Positions 25,172 to 33,667 are shown, numbered from the stretch's first letter. The stretch: 37,575 nucleotides of DNA from Micromonospora sp. KC213 (GCF_004348325.1 NZ_SMKF01000042.1:1-37575), one strand, 5' to 3'. The notes: a model not told the origin generated them from the letters alone. Translations and numbers: made by a program.

Positions 25172-27357
25172 TTCTCGCCTCTCGTCAACGATGCGATCCG
25201 TTCCTGAACAGTCCGGTCCAGTGGACGTAGGGTCGTCGAGGCGACCGCGCCACTGAAATGTCCCTGCACGTGGTGGATGCCGAGGTCGTAGATCTGCCGC
25301 AGGCTCACCGGCGCTTCGTCGTCGTAGCCCTCGACGATGACCGCCCGTGGCTGAGGCGCGTGCCCCTGGTCGCTGGCGTACCGGGCCACCCGCGCCACCA
25401 GCGCCAACTCCTCGACCGCCAGGGGATGGTGCAACACGGCCCGGTCGACCTTGATCTGGGTGAGCCGTAGCTCCGCCATCCGGGCCAGCGACGCGTGTCC
25501 CACGCCGAAGTCGTCCACCGCGAAGTTGATGCGCAGCTCCCGGGAGAGCTCGGTGAGCCGCCGGTGGAAATACACCAGGGGTTCCTGCGGCCATTGTTCG
25601 CCCGGCCCCGGCGTGATCGGATCCTGCTCGGAGATCTCGAGGGTCAGGGTCCGTGGGTTGACCTCCGCCTCGACGAGCGCCTTGCGCACCTGATGCAGGT
25701 ACGAGTCGCTGAGCAGTGAGCGGACCGCGACGTTGACCGACAGCGGCTTGGTGCCCTGCCACTCGGCGGCGGCGTCCGCCTCGGCGTACGAGTGGATCGC
25801 CTTGGACAGGAGAACCGCGTCACGTTCGATGATGAAGCGGTCGCCCCAGTCGTACGCCATCCACAGCGCCGCCAGTGGCGCGCGCAGTTCCCGGTCGTTG
25901 CGGCGGGCCAGGGCCTCGAAGCTCTGGATGCTCACCCCGGAGGCGCGCAGATCCAGTTCCACCACGGGCTGGAACACCATGATCATCGACTCGACGAGCT
26001 TCTGGTAGAGGCTGAAGGCGTACTCGTACAGGGTCGTCGGCAAGCGCCCGAAGGCGGTGCGCAGCGCGGTGAGCACGGCCATCTCCGCCTGCACCGGATC
26101 CTTGAAGGGGTCGGAGTCCCAGACCGCCCGCAGCATCACCGCCAGCGGCTCTCCCATGTCGAGCTGGGCCAGGCCCGGGTCGACCACCGTGAGGGCCAGC
26201 GTCCGCTCGTCGGCGTAAGAGAGGGGGACGCAGAGCATCCGGCGCCGGGCACCGTGGGAGACCACGTGCCCGGGTATGGAGGTGCGGTGCTGCAGCGCCT
26301 CGACCGCCGCAGCTTCGAGCATCGGCCGCAGGGTCTCCTTGTCGAACCGGATCGTCGCGTTGAGCACGGCGAAGTCGGTGCCGGTGAATTCCACGACCGC
26401 GGCGGAGTCCGCGTGGAGGGCGTGGCAGAGGAGCTCAACCCGGTCGGCGTGGCCACCCTGCTGGTCGTGGTGCGGCGGCCGGTTGTCGCGGCGGAACATC
26501 CGGCCGAGCAGTTGCGTGATCGAGTTGCTCTGGTCCTCCAGCGGGTTCTTGCAGGGGCGGGTGGTGCCGGGGTTCGCCGGCGCGTTGAGCGCCTGCCGCT
26601 CGTGCCGGGACAGCGGCGGCTGGGTCAGCACGGTGCTGGGCCCGTACGTGCGTACCCACTGCACCGGTGGCGGTTCAATGCCCTGGTCGGCCACGAAGGC
26701 AGCCATCTGCGCGAACGACACCCGGCGGGCCTCGTCGGCCGCTTCTCCCCGCAGCGCCCGCAGCACCTCGTGGGTCAGCACCCCGTGCCCATGCTCGGCG
26801 CTCTCCCGCGCCACCTGGCCCCTGGGGCAGGCCAGTAGGGCGCTGTGCCGGTCGACCTGGGTGCGGTACGTCTGCATCGCCGCCGCGTGCCGCCGGTCGG
26901 CGTCGGCGTAGATGCCCGCCTGGCAGCAGTCGAGGACCAGGAACGAGGTGCCCGCGAACGCCTCGAAGATGTCACGTTGGAGGAACGACATCCGCAGCCC
27001 GTTGTCCGGCTCACGAGGCAGCCGCTCGGGGTCGAGGTCGGCGGTGACCAGGTAGGCGTCGAGCTGGTCGTTCCACTGCGGTACGAGGGTGTGACCGGCG
27101 AAGTAGACCAGCAGCACGTCCGAGGGCCCGGAGCTGAGGACGACCTCCCGCAGAAACGCCTTGATGTCCCGTGAGGTGGCCTCGGCGCCGGAGAACACCT
27201 TGACGTTGCCGTCGTCGAAGGTGCCGTAGTCCTCGTCGAGGAGCACGCCCCGCAGGGCCTGCACGTCACTTTCCGCGTACCGCAGGTCCGGCAGTTGCCG
27301 GTCGTAACCGCACTGGTTGACTCCGATAAGGACAGCCTGTCGCTTACTCGGCGCCAT
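25168..27357 (-). CDS. Caspase-like protease fused to an EAL c-di-GMP phosphodiesterase-type domain
   Basis: A 729-residue three-part protein. Residues 5-250 are a caspase/peptidase C14 domain: KRQAVLIGVNQC opening strand, VYFAGHT with catalytic His89, and VLDCCQAG with catalytic Cys145. Residues about 300-415 look like a GAF-type sensor (inferred). Residues about 455-715 form an EAL domain: FQPVVEL, SFEALAR (E481), SVNVAV (N542), LEISEQ (E574), VDDFGVGHASL (D615, D616), IKVDRA (K636), VIVEGYDD (E676) and VQGHFSG (Q698). Nearly all residues expected for c-di-GMP hydrolysis are kept; one usual Glu is Asp. The start at 27357 has GGGGGTG just upstream and begins right before the caspase fold; a start at 27408 would add 17 residues. 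No signal or membrane segment, so cytoplasmic. The architecture is unusual. Confidence 0.88.
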   Translation of the reverse strand: MAPSKRQAVLIGVNQCGYDRQLPDLRYAESDVQALRGVLLDEDYGTFDDGNVKVFSGAEATSRDIKAFLREVVLSSGPSDVLLVYFAGHTLVPQWNDQLDAYLVTADLDPERLPREPDNGLRMSFLQRDIFEAFAGTSFLVLDCCQAGIYADADRRHAAAMQTYRTQVDRHSALLACPRGQVARESAEHGHGVLTHEVLRALRGEAADEARRVSFAQMAAFVADQGIEPPPVQWVRTYGPSTVLTQPPLSRHERQALNAPANPGTTRPCKNPLEDQSNSITQLLGRMFRRDNRPPHHDQQGGHADRVELLCHALHADSAAVVEFTGTDFAVLNATIRFDKETLRPMLEAAAVEALQHRTSIPGHVVSHGARRRMLCVPLSYADERTLALTVVDPGLAQLDMGEPLAVMLRAVWDSDPFKDPVQAEMAVLTALRTAFGRLPTTLYEYAFSLYQKLVESMIMVFQPVVELDLRASGVSIQSFEALARRNDRELRAPLAALWMAYDWGDRFIIERDAVLLSKAIHSYAEADAAAEWQGTKPLSVNVAVRSLLSDSYLHQVRKALVEAEVNPRTLTLEISEQDPITPGPGEQWPQEPLVYFHRRLTELSRELRINFAVDDFGVGHASLARMAELRLTQIKVDRAVLHHPLAVEELALVARVARYASDQGHAPQPRAVIVEGYDDEAPVSLRQIYDLGIHHVQGHFSGAVASTTLRPLDRTVQERIASLTRGEK

Positions 27358-27471
27358 CGCACCCCCGGAGGCGATCGGTCGCGTCGTCACCGCGCGAATC
27401 CATCTCAACGCTGCAGGTGACAGTAGCGGCTACCCGGCGGTCACCGATCTGAGCAGCGAGTCAGATATCCG

Positions 27472-28179
27472 TCACGCTACGGGGCCCGGGGTGACGCGCC
27501 CGCGACGCACCGGCCGCTCGTACCGCCAGATCTCGTGATCGAGCGCGGTGGGCGACACGTCGAGACGTTCGGCAGCCTGCATGACCAGCGTGACCGCCTC
27601 CGCCGGTGCGATGCGGTCCCGCCCGAGGGCACGCGCCACGAACCGGCAGATCATGCGGTCCGGCTTGACGCCGGGCAGGCGGGCCAGCATCAGCAGGTAG
27701 TGCCAGGAGACGCCGGAACGCTGCCCGGGCAGGGCCAGCCACGCACGTTTCACCCGGGCCTCGTCTGGCCCGGTCGCCACGGTACGAAGATCCTTGACTG
27801 TCTCGATCCCGGCCTCGGACAGCGCTTCTGCTGCCTGGTAGACCGCTTCGGCCTTCCGCACCGCGCCCGGCCGGGTCGACACCCGCTGCTGGTTCCTCAA
27901 CCGATCCGCGAACCGGTCCGGCCCACCGGCCAGCCTGACGTGCTGGAGCAGGTCGGACGCCCCGTCCCGGTCGGCGTTGCCGCCTTCGGCACGACGACAC
28001 TCCCGATAACGGCTCACCACATTCTTCACGGCTTCGTACCGCACGCCGATGGACCAGATGGCGTCCAGGACGCACAGGGCGAGACTGTCGGGGTAGCCGG
28101 ACGGCATCGGCCGCCACGTGTCGGGCGAGCCGAGCACCTCCCGCACCGAAACCGCCAGCCGCTCACCGTCAGGCGTCAT
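27472..28179 (-). CDS. Conserved actinobacterial hypothetical, possibly HhH-GPD-like
   Basis: A 235-residue, almost wholly helical soluble protein. It contains ALCVLDAIWSIGVRYEAV, a basic middle region (SRYRECRRAEG), NQQRVSTRPGAVRKAEAVYQ, and PGQRSGVSWHYLLMLA followed by PGVKPDRMICRFVARALG. The spacing of the last block (glycine-rich turn, then a VKPDRMI-type aspartate region) recalls HhH-GPD DNA glycosylases and endonuclease III, but the match is distant. Relatives in actinobacteria carry no experimentally known function that I can name. GGGAGG six bases before the ATG at 28179 fixes the start. It lies between the gene downstream of pglX and the caspase gene, with gaps of about 120 bp on each side. 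Confidence 0.7.
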   Translation of the reverse strand: MTPDGERLAVSVREVLGSPDTWRPMPSGYPDSLALCVLDAIWSIGVRYEAVKNVVSRYRECRRAEGGNADRDGASDLLQHVRLAGGPDRFADRLRNQQRVSTRPGAVRKAEAVYQAAEALSEAGIETVKDLRTVATGPDEARVKRAWLALPGQRSGVSWHYLLMLARLPGVKPDRMICRFVARALGRDRIAPAEAVTLVMQAAERLDVSPTALDHEIWRYERPVRRGRVTPGPVA

Positions 28180-28298
28180 GTAAGCCTCCCTGTTCACGTC
28201 AGTCCGAGGTGTGCGTGGGCTCAATCCGCCCGCCTCCAGCAGCGACCCAGGTGACCGCGAACCACATCGCCGAGCCAATGTGGCTGACGGTCGCCCAC

Positions 28299-29543
28299 TC
28301 AGTCTTGCTCGTCGTCCCCGCGCCGACGAAGCGCTCGCTGGGCGATCCGGTTGGAGAGCTTGCCGGTCGCTGATTTGGCCCGGCCGAGGGTCTCGTTGCC
28401 GAGGCGCCTGGCGGCGCCAACGCCGTCTGCTCCTGTCTCGAGCGCCTTGTCCCGCACCTCCTTGGCCGCGTCCGCCCATCGTCTCGCCTCCGACGACTGG
28501 CGAGCGCCTTCGATCCCGAGCCGGCCGTGGAAGTCGACGACGGCGGTCGAGACATGGTTGCTCGCCTGTACCACGGCCGGGGAGTCCATCGGGTTCAGCA
28601 ACACCTTGGTGTTGGCCCTGTCGGCAGCCGCACCCATGCGGGCCATCAGGCGCTCGGTGCATCGTGAGATGAGTTCCAGCCGGTTCTGCCGGGCAGTCTT
28701 CAGGCCGAGGCGATGCTCGTCCAACTCTCCCGGAGAGGTATCCAGCACCCGGTCGAGTTCGAGCACGGCGATGGCGTCCTGCAGTTGGAAGCAGCGCGCC
28801 AGGACAGCGAGCCACTCCTGCGTCTTCGCCTCTGCTTCCTTGGCCGCCTTGGCGAGATCACCGATCTTGGTTTTGCGCTCCAGCTTTTCTGCGAGTGCGT
28901 CGAGTTGACGCAACGCGTACGCCTGGGTCCGCGCAATCGTCGTCGACGTGGCCTGCACCTTCGACCACGTGACCTCGGAGACCCGGCCCACCTGCTCTCG
29001 GATGGTCATGGCCTCCTCGATGACGAAGCCAACCCCGACCATGTCCGCCAGCACCGCGTCCTTCTGGGCGCGGAGCACGTCGTCGATTTTCTCGTCGATC
29101 GTGGCGAGGTAGTCGGTGATGTCGTCCATGGCCTGCTGCATCGCCAGCTGTGCCATGAGCCCGGCTGCACCGGCCAGGAGCGCAGGGTTGGACAAGAACG
29201 CTCCGGGGCCACCCTTCACGAACTGAAGGTTCTTGGCGAACTGGCCGTTGGGTGCCCGCAGCGCGGCATGGACGTTGCCGGAGGACGAGTTCGTGACCAG
29301 CGGAAGCTTCGACGCGGCCCGCGCGGACTCCTCGGTCAGCTTCATCCAGCGGCCTGAGTGGGCGGCGATCTCGGAACCTGCCTGTGCGACTCCCGCAGCC
29401 CTTCCGAGGGCAGGTCCGAGCCGATGCAGCCCGAGATCCTTCGACGGCAGCCCCTCGGAGATTAGAAATCGTTCGACAGCCATCGGATCGCCGATGACGG
29501 CCAATCCGTCGCCGTCACTGATGAGCTGAATCTCGTTGTCCAT
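28299..29543 (-). CDS. Helical hypothetical protein immediately downstream of pglX
   Basis: A 414-residue protein of unknown function. After a short polar N terminus, residues about 125-150 (FLSNPALLAGAAGLMAQLAM) form an apolar stretch, followed by DDITDYLATIDEKIDDVLRAQ and a second apolar helix (MVGVGFVIEEAM). The rest is long amphipathic or coiled-coil helix rich in Ala, Lys and Glu (KIGDLAKAAKEAEAKTQEW), ending in a basic tail (RRRGDDEQD). An apolar hairpin within a long helical bundle recalls pore-forming or membrane-remodelling proteins, but this is only a shape argument. AGGAGG five to six bases before the ATG at 29543 sets the start. It lies 52 bp after pglX on the same strand, so it is probably co-transcribed. 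Confidence 0.75.
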   Translation of the reverse strand: MDNEIQLISDGDGLAVIGDPMAVERFLISEGLPSKDLGLHRLGPALGRAAGVAQAGSEIAAHSGRWMKLTEESARAASKLPLVTNSSSGNVHAALRAPNGQFAKNLQFVKGGPGAFLSNPALLAGAAGLMAQLAMQQAMDDITDYLATIDEKIDDVLRAQKDAVLADMVGVGFVIEEAMTIREQVGRVSEVTWSKVQATSTTIARTQAYALRQLDALAEKLERKTKIGDLAKAAKEAEAKTQEWLAVLARCFQLQDAIAVLELDRVLDTSPGELDEHRLGLKTARQNRLELISRCTERLMARMGAAADRANTKVLLNPMDSPAVVQASNHVSTAVVDFHGRLGIEGARQSSEARRWADAAKEVRDKALETGADGVGAARRLGNETLGRAKSATGKLSNRIAQRALRRRGDDEQD

Positions 29544-29569
29544 CGTCACCTCCTGACGGTGCGGGCAGG

Positions 29570-29599
29570 GTGAACAGCGACGCCTTCGGCTCTGTTCAC
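29570..29599 (-). other. Short inverted repeat spanning the pglX stop codon
   Basis: GTGAACAG (29570-29577) and CTGTTCAC (29592-29599) are perfect 8-base arms around a 14-base loop. One arm includes the pglX stop codon (29596-29598). It might partly terminate or modulate read-through from pglX into the next gene; it is weak for a terminator. Confidence 0.35.
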
Positions 29600-32500
29600 T
29601 GCTTCGCCTTGCGACCTCGGGTGGTTTTCGGTGGGCGCCACGACGTGAGCGCCTCGTCGGTCAGGTGCAGCCGGTTGGTGGTCTCGGCGAGGAAACCGTC
29701 GTAAATCTCCGCCGGCGACGACCCCCACTCGGGGTCGAACTCGCCGTGCCACTGGCGTACCCAGGGCAGGATCTCCCGCAGCCCGGCGACCAGCGGCACC
29801 AGCCGCTCGGCGGGCCAGCCGTCCTCCTGCTCGCGGGCGACGATCAGGGTGGCCAGCGCCTGGGCCTGTTCGCGGTGGTCCCAGCCGGCCCAGCCGACCA
29901 GCAGCGACGGGTCACCGTCGCGGCTGGCTCCCGGGTACGACACGAACCGTTCCTTGGGCACGTCGAGCTTGCCCCGGTGCTTCCAGTAGCTGCCCTTGAC
30001 GAAGTCCGCCGAGGTGTACTTCGGCGGCACCGGGATCTGCTTGCGGAACTCCCGCTTCGCCGCCTCGTCGGGCAGCGCGTCCTCGGCGCGTTGCAGGTCC
30101 CACACCTGCTCCCAGTCGGCCCGCTTGACCAGGCCGGAGTCCTTGTAGCGCAGCGCGGCCAGGTGCGGCACGTGCTCGTCGGCGACCAGGTCGGCGATCA
30201 CCTTGCCGAGATCCTGACCGGGCGCGTAGAGGTTGGCGACGGTGAGCACGTCGTCGTCGCGGAGCAGCTCGTCGGCGAGCTGGGCGGTGGTCAGCGGGCG
30301 CGGCTGCTCTAGCCCGTCGACGTGGTGGTACCACAGCTCGCGCGCCTCGCACCGGTCCAGCAGCCAGTCCCGCAGCGCCTTGGCCTGCATCTTGTCCCAG
30401 CCCTCGGTGGCCCAGCGCCGCTTGCACTCGGGTCGCTCGATCAGCCCGATGTTGCGGTTGGACTCGATGAGCGCGATCCGCCGCTGCACGACCGCCTTGT
30501 ACTCCTCCGACCAGTGCGCCGGCAGCTCCGTGATCGGCGTCGACCCGTGCCGGGCGAACCACTGCGTTTCCAGGCCCTCGTCGCGCATCTTGCGGGCGAG
30601 CACGATCTCGAACGCCCGCTCCCCCAGCGCCAGCATCGGCGGCCGGACGCTTTCCGGCGCGGTCAGGTCCTCGTCGAGGAGCCCGTAGAGCGAGTAGACC
30701 TGCCAGTCCAACTCCTCCTGGAGGCAGATCATCTGGCCCCGGGTGGCGTGCCACTCGTAGGCGGCGGCGTCCAGCCGGTCACGGGTGGGCACCCCGGAGG
30801 CCGCGACCGCCGCCGGGGTCACCGTGGCGAGCCGCTGCGCCAGGCCGTCGATCTCCCGACTCAGTTCAAGGGGGTACGCCAGCGGCAGCGGAAACTCCTG
30901 CAACTTGGTGCCGGTGAACTCGTAGAATCGTTCCCACTCCTGGCTCTTAAATCCCTCATTGACGCCCTGGCTGCCCTTGTCATGGCTGACCTGCTTGAGC
31001 CAAAAGCAGGCGGTCGAACTGTTTAGCACCCCGAGCAGCCGCAGGTGATCGTCCTCCGAGGCTCCCTCCGGCAACTTGATCACTGGTGCCGTCCGTGTGG
31101 ATGCCCGATGCTCGCGATCTAGCACGAAATGGGCATGCGTGGCAACGAAGGCGAATCGCAATGCCCACGGGTGTGCATTGCGATCGGCAGGAAGCTGGTG
31201 CCATTCCCACCAGGCTCGGCCAACGCTGAGGTAAGTCCCGCCACCAAATGTGCTGCGACGCCAAAGCTCGGCTCTCAAAGGCCACATGTGGCGCACGAAC
31301 AGGGGATCAAGATCTTGATAGCGAAGGAGCACTGCGAAGTCGCCGTATGGCATCGCCATCAGGTCATACTCGGCCGCGCTCCAGTCACGAACTTGATCAC
31401 CTTTGTTCGACTTTCGCCCGTGCAGCCTCCCGGCACGACGAGCTAGTGGACCCGAGCTAGGAAGGGTGAATGCGTCATCGGCATGGGTGTCGCCGAAGAA
31501 GCCAATCCGGGTGGACTCTTCCTTCAATCGATCACCAGACAGACGTTCGATGTCCTCTACAAGCTCCAAGCCGCCGGCCTGCAGGATCCAAGGATAGCGG
31601 TTAAAGTAGCGGTTTCGCTCCAGATCGTCGACAGCCACCCATGCGCTAACCGAGCCAGGCTGATCAATCTGTTCGACTATGGCGCGCCAGACAAAACCGT
31701 CGCTTGCCGGATCAGGGGCACTGGGTTCACCTCGCACGCTACGGACCGCACGAACCGACACAGAGTGCCCGTGCCTTTTAGGCCGTCCGACCAGGATAAT
31801 CGTTGGCGTGCCATGACCAGGGACGTAAGCCCCTGAGGTATCTACGACATGCGTGAAATCGACCTCGGTAGCGAAGAAGGGTTTGATCAGCGGTTGGCCG
31901 AACTCCCGCTTCATGAAGGCGTTTGCCGTGATTTGGCCGACGAAGCCCGCATTGCGGCCGTCAGCCCCTGATCTTGACGCGAGTTGAAAGAAGCGTTGCG
32001 CGAAAGGGATAGTCAGTGAATAGCCGCCGGAACATGCGTCGTAGATTTCGCGGTACAGCTTGTTCAAGGCCCTGTCGCTGACGGTGATGTAAGGCGGGTT
32101 GCCGACCACCACGTGGTAGCGACCTTGTTCCAGGATGCCTGGATGCTCGCCAACGTCTTCGGTCGCGTAATGAAACTGCGCTAGCTCGTCTGAACCACCG
32201 AAGAGGTCAAGTTGACGGTGCTTGATCAGTGAGTCGCCGACCGCTAGGTGCATCGGGAAGACGTATCCGGCCGAGTCGGCGAGGGTCTTGATGTTGCTGG
32301 CGCGGAGGGCGGCTACCAGGAGGCGGAAACGGGCGATGGCTACCGCGAAGGGGTTGATGTCGACGCCGTGCACCGCGTCGAGGGCGAGGCGTACCCACTC
32401 CTGGGGGTCGCGGTTGGGGGCGTGCTGCTCCCACTCCTTCAGCAGCCGGTGGAAGGCGCCGAGAACGAAGTGGCCGGAGCCGCAGGTGGGGTCGATCATC

Positions 32501-33186
32501 TTGACCACGTCGTGGCCGAACTCGTCGATCGCCGGGGTCAGGGTCAGGTCGAGGATGAACTCCTCGACGAACTCCGGCGTCTGGAGCAGCGCGTACGTCT
32601 TGCGGGCCGCCTCGGAGAGGTCCTGGTAGAGGTCGCCGAGGAAGCGGGTGTCCCACTCCGGGTCGGTGAAGTCGTGGACCAGTTCGCCGGTTTCGCCGCG
32701 CCGCCGCCAGAAGGCGATCAGGTTCTTCGCCTCGTCGTGCGACAGCGGGATCTGGTAGAGCGGGTTGTGCCGGTTGTCGAACAGTGACCTACCGGCTTGG
32801 GTGCTGGCGATGGCGTCGAAGCCCTGGTGCAGCCAGTCGCGCAGGGTCTGGTCGGGGTGGTCGCGGAAGAACTGCGCCTCGGCCTCCTCGGCGAGGACCA
32901 GGCGGTCCCCCGGGCCGGCCAGGTACGGGTCGGGCAGCAGACCGTTGTCCTCGCAGAAGCGTACGAACACGGTGCCGAGCACCCAGGCGACGGCGACCTG
33001 GGTCACCCGCTCGTCCCGCCAGGCCGCCCAGGTGGCGGCGGTACGCCCGACCTTGAAGGCGTGGTCGTACTCGCCACGCAGCTTGAGGCGCACCTCCTCG
33101 ACCGACTCGGCCTGCTCCCGCAGGTCCTTCTCCAGGTTCTTGACCTGCTTCTGCAGGTCGGACAAGAGCAGCTTCCGGTCGATCAC
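29596..33186 (-). CDS. pglX: BREX type 2 adenine-specific DNA methyltransferase PglX
   Basis: A 1,196-residue N6-adenine methyltransferase, the specificity subunit of BREX type 2. The N terminus (MIDRKLLLSDLQKQVKNLEKDL) is the family's coiled start. The S-adenosylmethionine motif is DPTCGSGHFVLGAFHRLL (from D232) and the catalytic motif NPPYITV (N363-Y366). Length agrees with the family. The start is a GTG at 33186 without a strong Shine-Dalgarno. Residues about 313-756 are coded by DNA with visibly lower GC (near 53-57% in sampled stretches, against about 70% on both sides), covering NPPY and the likely target recognition region, so that segment was probably exchanged. The usual upstream partner pglW is not here; the upstream neighbour is a divergent ESX-like operon. 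Confidence 0.93.
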   Translation of the reverse strand: MIDRKLLLSDLQKQVKNLEKDLREQAESVEEVRLKLRGEYDHAFKVGRTAATWAAWRDERVTQVAVAWVLGTVFVRFCEDNGLLPDPYLAGPGDRLVLAEEAEAQFFRDHPDQTLRDWLHQGFDAIASTQAGRSLFDNRHNPLYQIPLSHDEAKNLIAFWRRRGETGELVHDFTDPEWDTRFLGDLYQDLSEAARKTYALLQTPEFVEEFILDLTLTPAIDEFGHDVVKMIDPTCGSGHFVLGAFHRLLKEWEQHAPNRDPQEWVRLALDAVHGVDINPFAVAIARFRLLVAALRASNIKTLADSAGYVFPMHLAVGDSLIKHRQLDLFGGSDELAQFHYATEDVGEHPGILEQGRYHVVVGNPPYITVSDRALNKLYREIYDACSGGYSLTIPFAQRFFQLASRSGADGRNAGFVGQITANAFMKREFGQPLIKPFFATEVDFTHVVDTSGAYVPGHGTPTIILVGRPKRHGHSVSVRAVRSVRGEPSAPDPASDGFVWRAIVEQIDQPGSVSAWVAVDDLERNRYFNRYPWILQAGGLELVEDIERLSGDRLKEESTRIGFFGDTHADDAFTLPSSGPLARRAGRLHGRKSNKGDQVRDWSAAEYDLMAMPYGDFAVLLRYQDLDPLFVRHMWPLRAELWRRSTFGGGTYLSVGRAWWEWHQLPADRNAHPWALRFAFVATHAHFVLDREHRASTRTAPVIKLPEGASEDDHLRLLGVLNSSTACFWLKQVSHDKGSQGVNEGFKSQEWERFYEFTGTKLQEFPLPLAYPLELSREIDGLAQRLATVTPAAVAASGVPTRDRLDAAAYEWHATRGQMICLQEELDWQVYSLYGLLDEDLTAPESVRPPMLALGERAFEIVLARKMRDEGLETQWFARHGSTPITELPAHWSEEYKAVVQRRIALIESNRNIGLIERPECKRRWATEGWDKMQAKALRDWLLDRCEARELWYHHVDGLEQPRPLTTAQLADELLRDDDVLTVANLYAPGQDLGKVIADLVADEHVPHLAALRYKDSGLVKRADWEQVWDLQRAEDALPDEAAKREFRKQIPVPPKYTSADFVKGSYWKHRGKLDVPKERFVSYPGASRDGDPSLLVGWAGWDHREQAQALATLIVAREQEDGWPAERLVPLVAGLREILPWVRQWHGEFDPEWGSSPAEIYDGFLAETTNRLHLTDEALTSWRPPKTTRGRKAKQ
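30920..32250 (-). other. Low-GC segment inside pglX (probable exchanged specificity region)
   Basis: Within pglX the DNA changes from about 70% GC to about 55% (for example 32 of 60 bases G/C at 31261-31320), then returns. The reading frame is intact. Boundaries are by eye. This is the pattern of allelic replacement of the target recognition part by DNA from a lower-GC donor. Confidence 0.6.
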
Positions 33187-33260
33187 GCGATGACTCTAGC
33201 CGTCCCACCCTGCGGGCAGCGCCCTCCGGACAGGCCGAAAGAGGGGGCAAGCGGCGGCAT

Positions 33261-33287
33261 TGACGGTCCCCACACGGAGCACCGTCA
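33261..33287. promoter_or_regulatory. Inverted repeat between pglX and the ESX-like operon
   Basis: TGACGGT (33261-33267) and ACCGTCA (33281-33287) are perfect 7-base arms 13 bp apart, in the 156-bp divergent region. TAAGGT at 33292-33297 could be a -10 for the plus-strand operon, without a good -35. An operator is possible; unproven. Confidence 0.35.
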
Positions 33288-33342
33288 CCGTTAAGGTGGT
33301 TGGCCGGTGACCCATCGTCCACGATCGTTCGGGAGTTGCGGC

Positions 33343-33642
33343 ATGACGTCGATCGAGACCGAAACGCTGAAGCGCGCGGGCCAGACGTTCCAGGACGATG
33401 CCGCGATGGCGGCCGAGAAGCTCGTCGCCAAGCTCGAGACCATGTCCATGCCCCAGGAGGCGTTCCCCGTCTTCGCCTGGAACCTGACCGGCGATTACGA
33501 GACCCTGCGGCAGGGGGCGCTCGACGTCAGCCGCGCCCTGTTCCAGTCTCTCGACGCCATCGGCCAGGCCCTGTCGAACATCGCGAGCCACTACGAGCAG
33601 CAGGAACAGGTCCGCACCGACAACTTTACCTATCCGAACTGA
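33343..33642 (+). CDS. EspC/WXG100-like type VII secretion target
   Basis: A 99-residue helical protein at the head of a five-gene cluster. Two amphipathic helices flank a short AWNLTGDYE turn, and HYEQQEQ near the C terminus (Y84, E88) fits the YxxxD/E export signal of ESX substrates. A strict WXG is absent, so EspC-like is a better description than WXG100. GGGAG seven bases before the ATG at 33343 fixes the start. The following genes are a WXG-like membrane protein and two YbaB-like proteins, a combination often found at actinobacterial ESX-associated loci. No ESX core gene (EccC, EccD, MycP) is in the window. Confidence 0.65.
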   Translation: MTSIETETLKRAGQTFQDDAAMAAEKLVAKLETMSMPQEAFPVFAWNLTGDYETLRQGALDVSRALFQSLDAIGQALSNIASHYEQQEQVRTDNFTYPN

Positions 33643-33667
33643 GACGAGACAGGCACGGGGGCCGACA

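Noticed and set aside
31129..31836. Short plus-strand frames in the low-GC part of pglX as separate inserted genes
   Set aside because: The pglX frame runs through without interruption and keeps NPPY; these frames have no ribosome sites or family features.
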